Shown here piece by piece: positions 1 to 9,196 of a stretch of DNA of 53,254 nt; positions within the stretch are counted from its first letter, which is position 1; each line of letters starts with the position of its first letter. Source of the stretch: Terriglobales bacterium (GTDB lineage Bacteria; Acidobacteriota; Terriglobia; Terriglobales; Acidobacteriaceae); contig DATMPC010000114.1 of the NCBI GenBank assembly GCA_035567895.1, positions 1 through 53,254 of the forward strand, written 5' to 3'. The notes under the pieces are model-generated. The model searched no databases. It worked only from the letters and a program-made list of their open reading frames with translations, and was not told the DNA's origin. A program made the translations under genes and the position numbers.

Positions 1-632
1 AGGTAATGAAATATCGAGAAGCGCACTGAATCATAGAGGCGAGCCGGGCGGTCACGGTTGCGTTGCGGAGTCGGAACACCGGGGATCGGAACACCTGGGA
101 GTGGCATCCGCGGAGCAGGAAACGGGTTCCGTCCAACGGGCAGCGAGATCTCCACCGGCGCAGTCGAGCGAATTGTCTGCGCCTGGTCTTTCAGCAGCGC
201 TACGTCAGAGGTTGGCACCTGCAGCGTCTCAATGCGATTGGCATAGCTCACCAGGAAAGCCAGATCGGTTGGCCTGACGACGCGTTCGACGAACATGCTG
301 GTTGCCTCCGCCTCAAACGCCAGCGTGCTCGGCGTGCTGGTGCCGGTATCCAGCAGGACGCCGACGTTCAGCGGCACATCCGAATGGTGGGAGAAGAACT
401 TGATCGTTTGCAGCCGGCCGTCTTCACGCACTTGAAACTGCTGCTGGTCAAGATCGTCGCGCAGGCGCTTGTGCGAATCGCGCACGGTGAAGTACACGGA
501 GACGAGGTTTACGTCGGATGTCAGCGTTGTGTCTTTGTTTTGGGCACTCTCCTGCGCGCGTGCAGGTGAAAAGACGAGCAAAAAGGTGGCGCAGAAGATT
601 GGGACAAAAGCGAGGCGAGGCAGGCGGCGCAT
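1..632 (-). CDS. VWFA-related acidobacterial secreted protein (3' part beyond window)
   Basis: The reading frame is open from ATG at 632 to the window edge with no stop, so 210 codons are present and the C-terminus is missing. AGGAGG lies just before the ATG. The N-terminus is a signal peptide (MRRLPRLAF, a hydrophobic stretch, then ARAQ), so the product is probably exported. Residues from about 38 read DVNLVSVYFTVRDSHKRLR and are followed by DDLDQQQFQVREDG, the typical entry to the acidobacterial VWFA-related domain family, often found in many copies per genome. LLDTGTST at about residue 95 resembles a MIDAS motif (DxSxS), with a non-standard glycine spacing. A proline-rich linker follows near residue 180. 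The cellular role of the family is unknown; adhesion or protein binding is a guess from the VWA fold. Confidence 0.82.
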   Translation of the reverse strand, partial: MRRLPRLAFVPIFCATFLLVFSPARAQESAQNKDTTLTSDVNLVSVYFTVRDSHKRLRDDLDQQQFQVREDGRLQTIKFFSHHSDVPLNVGVLLDTGTSTPSTLAFEAEATSMFVERVVRPTDLAFLVSYANRIETLQVPTSDVALLKDQAQTIRSTAPVEISLPVGRNPFPAPRMPLPGVPIPGVPTPQRNRDRPARLYDSVRFSIFHY

Positions 633-1123
633 CGTTTCCTCCTACCGGTCATATCCAGCTGTTCGGTGCTAACCCAGAAAGCTGGAGAACGATTCGCTAA
701 AAAATCAAGAGAAAGAAGGATAGCCTAGGACAGCCTGGTAAATAGCTTCAGAGCCTTCGCCGTGAGCGCATCGCAAATAGACACGGTGATCGCCTACATT
801 CGGAATCAGCGCGAACATCACAAGAAAGGAGCCTCGAACAGGAATTTCTGACGATGTTGAGGAAGGCGCGAATTTCTTATGACCCAAAATATCTGTTCGG
901 GTGAGTGCCGCGCCCCCGGCGCTCGATTTCAAAATCTTCACGTTACCCAGCCCTTCCGGGACTGGGCTCACGTTTAGCCAACCGGCCCTCCGGGCCTGAC
1001 ATTTTTGCGCGTCATCGATTTCTCGTCCTTCCCAAGCAAATGGCCGGGTCTCGCTACAGGCGTCCTCGCAATGAACCGGCAACAGTTGACGGGCGAATAA
1101 TGCGCCTAAACATTAACCGCTTG
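633..1123. other. Gene-free stretch with short hairpins
   Basis: Nothing here reads as a convincing gene. A 125-codon minus-strand frame at 705-1082 runs through two hairpins and has no ribosome binding site that I would trust. Hairpins: 946-966 (CCCAG CCC TTCC GGG A CTGGG) and 981-993 (GGCCC TCC GGGCC). Such small GC-rich palindromes between genes fit repeat elements rather than coding sequence. Confidence 0.5.
946..966. repeat. GC-rich palindromic hairpin
   Basis: The arms CCCAG/CTGGG and CCC/GGG pair around a TTCC loop with one bulged A. A second hairpin follows at 981-993. No T-run follows directly, so an intrinsic terminator is not supported; a REP-like repeat is the better reading. Confidence 0.4.
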
Positions 1124-2323
1124 CTATTCCGGAATTGGGATGCCCGCACGAACCACGCGGATCTGGTGGTCGGTAAATTTCACCGGGATGTCCTCAACCT
1201 TGTATTGCGGCATATGGCAGGTGACGCAATTCTTCTTGCTCGTCGGGCAGGCCGCTCCGGGATGATCCGTGGTAATTTTTCCTTCCGTGACGTGACAAGC
1301 GAGGCAGCGCTCGTCATAAGAAGCTGCTTCGGTAACTAGCGGATGATGGGGATCGTGGCATGCAACGCAGGTAATTCGGGCATCGCCTTTGCCCCAGCAA
1401 CGACTGTTTTCCAGACGGTACGGTTGGAAGCGCAGAGACTTCGGGCCCGGTGATTCGTTCAGAGTCACGTCCCACCACGTACGGTGGCAGGAGCCGCAGT
1501 AGTCCACAGATTCGACGGGATTCAGATGATCGGGGTTCATGATCAGGCCCGCGATTTGCTCGATCAACCCTTCCTTGGCCGCGGCGACGTGCTTCGCGCC
1601 GGGACCATGGCATGCCTCGCAAGTCACGCCCGGGATCGCGCGCTGAGCATCGACGCGACCATCGACCACGCCGGCGGTGGTATGGCAGTCGAAGCAACCC
1701 CGCACCTCTGTGGGAGTCAGAGGGCGTCCAATGGCTTTCTCCAACGACGACGGCGCAGTATGGGGCTGGTCGACGGTGAAAGTAAATTCCTTCGTGTCCG
1801 GATAATAAGTAATCGGCACTAGGAACGTCCGCGACCCATAGTCAAAGAACCAGCTCTGTCCCATGCGAATTCCAAACGCCCAGCCCAGAGGGCCGGAGAT
1901 CGAGCGATTGGCGTCCGCGATGGAATACGTCTGCGCCTTTCCGCCGCGAGTTATGTCATAGGTATAGGGCCCAAGCTGAAAATGTAGGGGGTTCGCGCGC
2001 AGGATTTCGGAGTCAATGGCAGGGCTGGCCGCGCGGGCCATCGCCGTTTGCCGTTGTGTTGCCGCAATTCCCGAATGACACTGCGCGCACACCGCAGACC
2101 CCACATACTCCTCCCGGCGTGATGTGCCCTTCGTAGGCCACCAGCCAGGTTTCTGCAAACGCTCTCGCGTGCTCAGTTGTTCAGCCATGGTCGCAGGACC
2201 CTTTGAGCTGGAGTGGGGATCTGCGGCCGACAGTGAAGTCGGCGCGGAGGTGGTCAGGGTTGGAGAGGAGGCGCCTGCCAGCGCAATCACAAGACAAGTT
2301 CTGCCTAACCGGCACCAGGTCAT
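1124..2323 (-). CDS. Secreted heptaheme c-type cytochrome
   Basis: The 399-residue product has an N-terminal signal sequence and seven CXXCH haem-binding motifs in order: CAQCH, CFDCH, CEACH, CGSCH, CVACH, CLACH and CVTCH. It should be a periplasmic multihaem electron carrier of the NapC/NrfB/octahaem-like fold group; the exact partner cannot be read from the sequence. I start at ATG 2323 because GGAAGG lies 7-8 bases upstream; an in-frame ATG at 2344 lacks such a site. The gene is divergent from the formate dehydrogenase operon (start 2586), so the two probably share a control region, and the cytochrome may accept electrons from formate oxidation or belong to another respiratory chain. Family assignment is firm, role is inference. 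Confidence 0.88.
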   Translation of the reverse strand: MTWCRLGRTCLVIALAGASSPTLTTSAPTSLSAADPHSSSKGPATMAEQLSTRERLQKPGWWPTKGTSRREEYVGSAVCAQCHSGIAATQRQTAMARAASPAIDSEILRANPLHFQLGPYTYDITRGGKAQTYSIADANRSISGPLGWAFGIRMGQSWFFDYGSRTFLVPITYYPDTKEFTFTVDQPHTAPSSLEKAIGRPLTPTEVRGCFDCHTTAGVVDGRVDAQRAIPGVTCEACHGPGAKHVAAAKEGLIEQIAGLIMNPDHLNPVESVDYCGSCHRTWWDVTLNESPGPKSLRFQPYRLENSRCWGKGDARITCVACHDPHHPLVTEAASYDERCLACHVTEGKITTDHPGAACPTSKKNCVTCHMPQYKVEDIPVKFTDHQIRVVRAGIPIPE

Positions 2324-2438
2324 GTAAGGCCTTCCACAGAGCATGAATACCCTGAGTTTCCAACAAAACCAAGCGGATACATCTGACCGTCTTAACAGAA
2401 TCGTAACAATTTCCGCGGGACCAGCCCGGCTCCCGACG

Positions 2439-2467
2439 TTGACAGGCTTCGATCTGAAGCCGAGAAT
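2439..2467 (+). promoter_or_regulatory. Candidate sigma-70 promoter of the fdn operon
   Basis: TTGACA at 2439-2444, a 17-base spacer, then GAGAAT at 2462-2467 (four of six matches to TATAAT). It lies about 120 bases before the GTG start of fdnG in the 262-base divergent intergenic region. Not tested against background. Confidence 0.4.
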
Positions 2468-2585
2468 AAGCCCGCTGAGTCTGACGGCTGATTCGTTGTA
2501 GCGTCGGTTGTCCTTCAGTTCGCCAGAAGAAGGCAGGACGTCGTACCCTAAGTCGCTAACCCCCTTGCGAAAGGAAGGTCCAGCC

Positions 2586-5500
2586 GTGAACGCTACACGC
2601 AGAGATTTTCTTAAGGTCAGTGCCCTGGCGGGAACTGGCCTTTCCCTTTTTGGATTTGACTTAACTCCAGCCTACGCGCAAGTTCGCGCACTGAAGATCG
2701 CACGCGCAACAGAAACGCGCTCTACGTGTCCTTATTGCTCGGTAAGCTGCGGCGTCCTTATCTACACGATCGGCGATAAGGCCAAAAACGTGACGCCGCA
2801 GGTGATCCATGTCGAAGGCGATCCGGATCATCCGATCAACCGTGGAACGCTTTGTCCGAAGGGCGCGTCGCTGGAACAGGACATCCTCAATCCGCGCCGC
2901 CTGCTGAAGCCGCAGGTGCGCCGGCCTGGCTCGTACCAGTGGGACGACATCTCCTGGGATCAGGCGATTGATGAGATCGCGCATCGCGTAAAGAAGACGC
3001 GCGACGACACTTTCATTCAGCAGGATGCGCAGGGACACACCGTGAATCGATGCGAGACGATCAGCTGGATCGGCGGATGCACCGACACGAACGAATTCAA
3101 CTATCTCGTCGGCAAGGCCATGCGCAGCCTGGGGGTCTGCTACATCGAAACCCAGGCCAGAGTTTGACACGGCCCTACGGTCTCAAGTTTGGGACCAACA
3201 TTTGGGCGCGGAGCCATGACCAATGGCTACACCGACATAAAGAACACCGACATGATGTTGATCATGGGTGGCAATCCTGCGGAGAACCATCCATGCGGAT
3301 TCAAGTGGGCGATCGAGGCAAAGCGCACTCGCAACGCCAAGATGATCGTGGTCGACCCGCGCTTTACCCGCACCGCTGCGACTGCTGATCTCTTCTGCCA
3401 GATTCGCGCCGGCGCTGACATCGCTTTCCTCGGCGGCATGATCAAGTACGCGATCGACAACAATCGCATCGCGAAGGATTATCTCGTCAACTTCACCAAC
3501 GCCGCGTTCATCGTGAAGGACGGATTTAAGCTGCCGGAGGATGGATTGTATTCCGGCTTCGATCCGGCCACTCAGGTCTACGACAAGTCGACGTGGAACT
3601 ACCAGGAAGGCGGCGACATGAGCCACGCCGCGGCGGCTGCTCTTATGGCAGGTCCAACTGTTGCCGCGGCAAACAATCGTCCTGAGCCCAAAGGTTCCGA
3701 ATCGGGATACGAGCCGCAACAGGCGAGTCCGGGCGGCCCACAGACTCCGGGAGGGCATGGCCAGGGCAATCAGGCAGGGGGTCCAGCTGGAGCGAAAGCG
3801 ACAGAAGCGCCAAAGCCTGCGCCGATTCTTCCGCCGAATGTTGCGTATGACTTGACGCTCCAGCATCCGCGCTGTGTCTTCCAGTTGCTGAAACAGCAGT
3901 ACTCGCGCTACACGCCGGAGATGGTTGAGCGGATTACCGGCGTTCCCAAAGATCAATTTCTGAAAGCCGCCGATCTCTACACTTCAATTCGCAAAGACGG
4001 CGATATGAAGAAGGCCGGCACCGTGATCTATGCCGTCGGCTGGACCCAGCATACTTTTGGTACGCAGATTATCCGAACTGCGGCGATGCTGCAGTTGATT
4101 ATGGGAAACGTGGGACGTGCAGGCGGGGGAGTGAACGCTCTCCGCGGCCACTCCAACATTCAGGGCGCGACCGATATGGGCGGGGTGTTCGACATCTGGC
4201 CGGGATATGTGAAGGTACCGAATCCGACCGACGCCGACCTGAAGACCTATTTCAAGCGCATTACTCCCACGCCCTCCAAGCCGAACAGCTGGGATTCGTT
4301 CAACTATTGGTCGAACACGCCGAAGTTTGCGGTGTCGTACCTCAAGGCGATGTACGGCGACGCGGCGACCAAAGACAACGACTTCGCCTTCCAGTACATG
4401 CCCAAAATCGACCGCAACTACTCCTGGACGCAACTGTGGGACAACATGTACCGCGGCAAGGTTCAGGGTATGTTTGCCTTCGGCATGAACGGCGTCGCGA
4501 TTGGGCCGGACTCGCAAAAGAACATCGAAGCGCTCAAGAAAGCGGATTGGCTGGTCGTTGGCGAGATTTATCCCGACGAGACCAGCGAATTCTGGCGCTC
4601 GCCGGGCATCAGTGCGGACGATGCCAAGAGCATCCAGACCACTGTTTATCGCTTGCCGTGTGCCGGCTTTGCCGAAAAAGACGGATCGATGACCAACTCT
4701 TCGCGGTGGCTGCAGTGGAAGAACATTGCGGTACCACCACCGGGTCAGGCGCGTCTCGATCAGGACATCGTGGCGCAAATTTTTCTGCGTGTTCGCGATC
4801 TCTACAAGAGCGACGGGGGCAAGTTCCCCGATCCCATTTTGAATCTGACTTGGAAGTACACGGATCCGCAGCATCCATCGCTGTCTGAGGTCGCCAAAGA
4901 GTACAACGGCAAGGCGCTTGCCGACCTCACCGATCCGAAGACGCAGCAAGTGATCAAGGCCGGGCAGCAATTGCCCGGCTTCGCGTGGCTGAAGGACGAC
5001 GGCACCACATCGTGCGGGATCTGGATCTACTGCGGATCTTGGACCGAAGCGGGACCGCAACTTGCGCGTCGCGGCACCGAAGACCCATCCGGTCTCGGGG
5101 TTTATCAGAATTGGGCGTGGTCATGGCCGGCGAATCGACGCATCCTGTACAACCGTGCCTCCTGCGATGTGTCCGGCAAGCCCTGGGACCCTGATCGCAA
5201 GCAGATCTGGTGGAACGAAGCCACGCAGACATGGGTTGGAAACGACGTTCCCGACTTCAAGGCTGATTCGAATCCGAAGGACCACATGGGTCCGTTCATC
5301 ATGAATGCCGAAGGAGTGGGCCGCATCTTTGCGCCGCTGGCGGCCTTTGCTGATGGTCCATTCCCGGAGCACTACGAGCCCTTTGAGAGCCCGATTTCGA
5401 ATCCGCTGCATCCCAATCAGCAGAACAATCCGGTGGTGAAGAAGTTCACCACGCCGGCGGACAAATATGGGACGCCGAAGGATGGATTCGACATCGTCTG

Positions 5501-5888
5501 CACAACGTATCGCCTGACAGAGCATTACCACTATTGGACAAAGAACAATCCAGTGAATGTGCAGCTGATTCCCGAGCCGTTTGTCGAGATCCCCGTCGAA
5601 CTCGCGAACAACCTGGGCATCAAGGGCGGCGACAACGTGAAAGTCACAAGCGCGCGCAGCTACTACGTTGCGAAAGCATTCGTCACCAAACGGATCAAGC
5701 CGATGACGGTGGACGGCAAGATGGTGTACCAAATTGGGATTCCTATCCATCAAGGATTTCGCGGCATTCAGGAAGACGCTGACCGCAATGCCCGCACCCT
5801 CCTTAACCGCCTCACACCGACGGTGACTGACCCTAACGCGTACACACCCGAATTCAAGGGCTTCCTGGTGAAGCTCGAGAAGGCATGA
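2586..5888 (+). CDS. fdnG: Formate dehydrogenase-N type catalytic subunit, selenocysteine-containing
   Basis: This is the molybdopterin (bis-MGD) catalytic subunit that oxidises formate, normally in the periplasm. The frame is interrupted only by TGA at 3165-3167; across it the protein reads QARV-U-HGPTV, the same context as the selenocysteine of E. coli FdnG, so read-through as Sec (residue 194) is expected. GTG 2586 is chosen because GAAAGGAAGG precedes it; it gives a Tat signal (TRRDFLK). A [4Fe-4S] motif CPYCSVSCG...CPKG follows. Downstream are family blocks such as GPTFGRGAMTN, DPRFTRTA, GWTQHTFG, GGGVNALRGHSNIQG, RWLQWK and YRLTEHYHYWTK. Total length is about 1100 residues versus about 1015 in E. 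coli; most of the excess is a Gly/Pro/Ala-rich insertion at roughly residues 343-419. It is followed by fdnH after 10 bases. Confidence 0.95.
3165..3196 (+). promoter_or_regulatory. Sec UGA codon and SECIS-like hairpin in fdnG
   Basis: TGA occupies 3165-3167. Eleven bases later GGTCTC (3179-3184) can pair with GGGACC (3191-3196) around the loop AAGTTT. Bacterial SECIS elements sit directly downstream of the UGA and present a short apical stem about this distance away, where SelB binds. The pairing includes one G-U. selA, selB, selC and selD are not in this window and must be elsewhere if the codon is decoded. Confidence 0.8.
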
Positions 5889-5898
5889 GGTACTGAGG

Positions 5899-6792
5899 AT
5901 GAGCCAGGCGACACTACAAATCCGCAAGATCTCAGGTCATCCCGGGCCGGTGCCGGGCGCGAACGTGGAGCGCGCGGAGCAGGTCTGCAAGCTGATCGAT
6001 ACCACAACCTGCATCGGCTGCAAAGCGTGCGAGGTGGCATGCCTGGAGTGGAATGGGTACAGCTTCAGCGAGACCCACTTCGACAACAGTTACCAGACCA
6101 TGCCCGAAACTGCATGGAACTACTGGAATCTGATCAAGTTCAACGAGCACGAGCGCGAAGATGGCAGCACGATGCTGCTGATGCGCAAAGATCAATGCAT
6201 GCACTGTGCCGATCCGGGCTGTTTGGCGGCCTGTCCGGCCGACGGCGCCATCGTCCAGTACTCCAATGGCATCGTGGACTTTCAACAGCAGAACTGCATC
6301 GGCTGCGGCTACTGCGTGAGCGGATGTCCCTTCGACATTCCGAAGTTCAATCCCAGCACCAAAAAGATGTTCAAGTGCACGCTGTGCTCTGACCGCGTCA
6401 ACGAGGGGCTGGAGCCGGCGTGCATTAAGTCGTGTCCGACCGGATGCCTGCACTTTGGCACCAAGGAAGACATGGTCGGAATCGCGGAAGGACGTGCAAA
6501 GCAGCTTCGCGATCACTTCGGATTCGACAAGGCTGGAGTCTACGATCCGCCCGGCGTGGGAGGCACTGGCGTGATCTACGTTCTCCACGACGTCACGAAT
6601 CCCGAAGCGTACGGCGGCCTGCCTAAAGATCCTCACGTGCCATTGATTGTGCGTCTGTGGAAGGGTCCGGCGAAGTGGATCGGCAACCTGGCATTGGCGG
6701 GCGGAATACTCGGCGTTTGTTTGCACTACCTCCGTTTTGGTCCGAAGATCGCGCGTGAGCAGGAAGACAAAGAACGCGGAGGCCGGCCGTGA
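5899..6792 (+). CDS. fdnH: Formate dehydrogenase iron-sulfur (beta) subunit
   Basis: The 297-residue electron-transfer subunit carries four ferredoxin-type [4Fe-4S] clusters: CIGCKACEVAC near residue 38, CMHCADPGCLAAC near 102, CIGCGYCVSGC near 134, and CTLCSDRV with CIKSC near 161-180. A hydrophobic segment near the C-terminus (GNLALAGGILGVCLHYL) should anchor it in the membrane, as in E. coli FdnH. It relays electrons from FdnG to the cytochrome b subunit. The start ATG 5899 is 10 bases after fdnG, with GAGG upstream. Its stop overlaps the start of fdnI by 4 bases (GTGA), so the operon is translationally coupled. Confidence 0.95.
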   Translation: MSQATLQIRKISGHPGPVPGANVERAEQVCKLIDTTTCIGCKACEVACLEWNGYSFSETHFDNSYQTMPETAWNYWNLIKFNEHEREDGSTMLLMRKDQCMHCADPGCLAACPADGAIVQYSNGIVDFQQQNCIGCGYCVSGCPFDIPKFNPSTKKMFKCTLCSDRVNEGLEPACIKSCPTGCLHFGTKEDMVGIAEGRAKQLRDHFGFDKAGVYDPPGVGGTGVIYVLHDVTNPEAYGGLPKDPHVPLIVRLWKGPAKWIGNLALAGGILGVCLHYLRFGPKIAREQEDKERGGRP

Positions 6793-7457
6793 GCACAAGC
6801 CAAACCATATCGCCAACTCTCACTGCAGAAAGCCGCGGCGGCCGCGTCCTGCGCTACACGTTCGCCGAGCGAGTGAACCACTGGATAACCGCTTTCGCTT
6901 ATACCTATTGCCTATGGACAGGCCTCGCGTTCTGGTCACCTTATTTGTACTGGATGGCGACCATAGTGGGCGGCGGTCCTACCGCCCGCTTCTGGCATCC
7001 CTGGGTCGGTTTGGTTTACGTCGCCGGCTGCATATGGATGGTGAAGATGTGGCTGGCAGATCTGACCATCACCGATGCTGACCGCCAGTGGCAGAAGTCG
7101 GTAAAGTACTACGTCGAGAACCAGGACGAAAAGCTTCCCGCCATCGGACGCTTCAACTGGGGCCAGAAGATATTCTTCTGGGTGATGCTGTGGGGCGGCA
7201 TCCTGTTGCTGCTTTCCGGTTTGGGATTGTGGTTTGTGGAGTCGATTCCGGCATGGCTCCGCCACTTGTCGATCACGGTCCACGTGATCGCCGCACTGGC
7301 CACGATCGGCGCCTTTATCATTCACATTTACATGGGCACGGCCATGGTTCGTGGCAGCTATACCGCGATCGTCCGCGGCGAGGTAACGAGTGAATGGGCC
7401 CGGCATCACCACCGCCTGTGGTACGAAAAGATAACGGGCCAACGACGAGAGCGATGA
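6789..7457 (+). CDS. fdnI: Formate dehydrogenase cytochrome b556 (gamma) subunit
   Basis: The 222-residue integral membrane protein has four hydrophobic segments (around FAYTYCLWTGLAFW, WVGLVYVAGCIWMV, FFWVMLWGGILLLLSGL and VHVIAALATIGAFIIHIYMG) and well-placed histidines (ERVNHWITA, FWHPWVG, SITVHVIA, IIHIYMGT) for two haem b groups. It passes electrons from FdnH to the quinone pool. The start is GTG 6789 overlapping the fdnH stop; no later start would retain the conserved RYTFAERVNHW block. The 3' end (ATGA at 7454) overlaps the start of fdhE. Confidence 0.93.
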   Translation: MSTSQTISPTLTAESRGGRVLRYTFAERVNHWITAFAYTYCLWTGLAFWSPYLYWMATIVGGGPTARFWHPWVGLVYVAGCIWMVKMWLADLTITDADRQWQKSVKYYVENQDEKLPAIGRFNWGQKIFFWVMLWGGILLLLSGLGLWFVESIPAWLRHLSITVHVIAALATIGAFIIHIYMGTAMVRGSYTAIVRGEVTSEWARHHHRLWYEKITGQRRER

Positions 7458-8269
7458 AGCTTTCGAAGTGGGATCAGCGCATTCAGCGCGCTGAAAGGTT
7501 GGCGGAGACCCATCCGTTTGCAGAAGAGGTGCTGCGCTTCTATAAAGAAGTCGCAATGTTGCAGCGCGAACTCTACTTTTCGTTCGAAAGATTGTTCGGC
7601 GGAACTCTCGATGCACGCGAAAACGCTCTCCTCGACACTGACCTGAATCTCGATCCAATCCTGCCGAGCTTTGGAGTCTTCCTCTCGCGAATCCAGACGA
7701 TCGCGCCCGGTCCTATTCGCGCTTCGGCGAGCAACCTCCAATCGCAGGGCGTGCCTGGTTGGCGGGACTCTCTCACCTCTTCATGGTGGAGTTCTCCAGA
7801 TTTTCAGCCTGCTGCCGGTGACGGAGAAGCGCTGCTGGCGTCGATGTTCCTGCAACCACTCGCAGAGTTTCTCGCGGACCGCAGCTCGCCCCAACCTCGC
7901 GGCGAGACTCTCGCAATTTGTCCGGTCTGTAATGCGCGTCCGCTGGTGGGCGTGCTAAGACCGGAAGGCGATGGAGCCAAGCGATCTTTGATTTGTTCGC
8001 GGTGTGCGACGGAATGGGCGTTCCGCAGAATCGTGTGCCCAGCGTGTGGCGAAGAGACAGTGGACAAACTCGCAGTTTATACCGCGACGCAATTCGAGCA
8101 TGTCCGCGTCGAAGCCTGCGACACGTGCCGGTACTACATCAAAACCGTTGATCTAACCAAGAACGGTCACGCCGTGCCAGTAGTGGACGAACTGGCCACG
8201 ATTCCATTGAACCTGTGGGCGCAGGAGCACGACTACGTCAAGTTGCGCGCTAATTTGTTGGGAATTTAA
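7454..8269 (+). CDS. fdhE: Formate dehydrogenase accessory protein FdhE
   Basis: The 271-residue cytoplasmic protein is needed for maturation of FdnG/FdoG-type enzymes. It has the family's four CXXC pairs in the C-terminal half: CPVC, CSRC, CPAC and CDTC, forming two rubredoxin-like metal sites. I start at ATG 7454, which overlaps the fdnI stop as ATGA; an upstream ATG at 7394 lies inside fdnI. Its stop overlaps by 4 bases the stop of the convergent PIN toxin gene, leaving no room for a separate terminator. Confidence 0.93.
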   Translation: MKLSKWDQRIQRAERLAETHPFAEEVLRFYKEVAMLQRELYFSFERLFGGTLDARENALLDTDLNLDPILPSFGVFLSRIQTIAPGPIRASASNLQSQGVPGWRDSLTSSWWSSPDFQPAAGDGEALLASMFLQPLAEFLADRSSPQPRGETLAICPVCNARPLVGVLRPEGDGAKRSLICSRCATEWAFRRIVCPACGEETVDKLAVYTATQFEHVRVEACDTCRYYIKTVDLTKNGHAVPVVDELATIPLNLWAQEHDYVKLRANLLGI

Positions 8270-8703
8270 AGAGGAACGGCATCACCGCTCAGCAGATCCA
8301 GAAACGCCCGTGGGCTGACAATGCGGACCTGTTGATATTGCTTTATGCTCAACAAATCTGAATCGCCTGCGACGATGAAATCGGCGCGACCTTCAAGTGC
8401 TGCCGCTATGTACTTGTCGTCGTCAGGATCTTTGCTGACGGGTGTAATCCCGTACTTGCCGGCGACGAAGTAGGAAAGAACCACAATATCCTCGAACCAT
8501 CGCTCAGTATCGAAAGCTTGACTAAGATATTTACGAATTTTCGGATATTTGAGGGCGCGCAAAACTTCGTCGACAATAGCTTGCGACAACACTAACTCAA
8601 AGGCACCGTGACGCAGGAACCGTTCAATGATCGCTCCAGGCGGTCCCTCAGGACGAATCGCGGAGCTTATAAAGACATTTGCATCCAGAACGGCGCGGAG
8701 CAC
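8266..8703 (-). CDS. PIN-domain ribonuclease toxin (PIN family TA toxin)
   Basis: The 145-residue product starts MLRAVLDANVFISSAI, with the first PIN acidic residue at D7, and ends with the block SKDPDDDKYIAAALEGRADFIVAGDSDLL holding the other acidic metal ligands. It is of the 'putative toxin, PIN family' (COG1569) type, expected to cleave RNA with Mg2+. It lies 3 bases downstream of its antitoxin gene on the same strand. The 3' end overlaps fdhE by 4 bases tail to tail. The RNA target cannot be predicted. Confidence 0.88.
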   Translation of the reverse strand: MLRAVLDANVFISSAIRPEGPPGAIIERFLRHGAFELVLSQAIVDEVLRALKYPKIRKYLSQAFDTERWFEDIVVLSYFVAGKYGITPVSKDPDDDKYIAAALEGRADFIVAGDSDLLSIKQYQQVRIVSPRAFLDLLSGDAVPL

Positions 8704-8706
8704 GCG

Positions 8707-9015
8707 CTACTTTGCCTTGCCGTCCTTTGACTTGCGGCGCGGCCTTGATGTCCGCCGGCGGGACCATAGCTTGGCTTCCGCTGCCAGCTTTGCTGCCTGC
8801 GTATCAGTCAAAGGGCTGGGTTTCTGTTGCTCCAACAGTTCAAGAGCGTTGCGTTGCGCAAATCGCCTCATCTGCTCCAGGCGTTCGACCCCCACCAATG
8901 CAGCGAGAGGCTTGCCCTTCCGCTCAATGATGAACTCATCATTTCGTAGAGCCACGCGATTTAGCAGATCGCCGATCCGTTGACGCACATCGATAGTGGA
9001 AACTTTTTCGGTCAT
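8707..9015 (-). CDS. Phd/YefM-like antitoxin
   Basis: The 102-residue protein begins TEKVSTIDVRQRIGDLLNRVALRNDEFIIERKGKPLAALV, the Phd/YefM DNA-binding fold (a strand followed by ARxxFxxLL-like helix and an I-xRxGKPxAALV hairpin). The C-terminal half is basic and Gln/Lys rich, as expected for a toxin-binding and partly disordered tail. It should neutralise the PIN toxin and repress the operon through the palindrome at 9033-9049. The pair is likely a stability or stress module. Confidence 0.85.
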   Translation of the reverse strand: MTEKVSTIDVRQRIGDLLNRVALRNDEFIIERKGKPLAALVGVERLEQMRRFAQRNALELLEQQKPSPLTDTQAAKLAAEAKLWSRRRTSRPRRKSKDGKAK

Positions 9016-9032
9016 TTAATTCTTCATCACTC

Positions 9033-9049
9033 GCAACTATTGTAGTTGC
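9033..9049. promoter_or_regulatory. Candidate antitoxin operator
   Basis: GCAACTA-TTG-TAGTTGC is a perfect 7-base inverted repeat 18 bases upstream of the antitoxin ATG. A second overlapping inverted repeat (ACTATTG 9036-9042 / CAATAGT 9058-9064) adds symmetry. Position and shape fit TA autorepression. Confidence 0.5.
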
Positions 9050-9196
9050 AGCAGATGCAATAGTGGACTATTTTTTTTATTGCTTCACTTGAGCACTTTT
9101 GGAAGAGTCGCAACTTGTTGAAACTACCGCATCAAAAAAGAGGAGGCGCAATCGCTTGCAGTGCGCCTCGTTCCATGGATCAGATGTTTCGTTTAA

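Noticed and set aside
705-1082. 125-codon minus-strand open frame
   Set aside because: It runs through two GC-rich hairpins and has no ribosome binding site or family signature; I read it as repeat-derived.
3189-5888. Separate second fdnG gene beginning at TTG 3189
   Set aside because: The protein continues the first frame exactly across the UGA in a known Sec context; two genes would split the active site.
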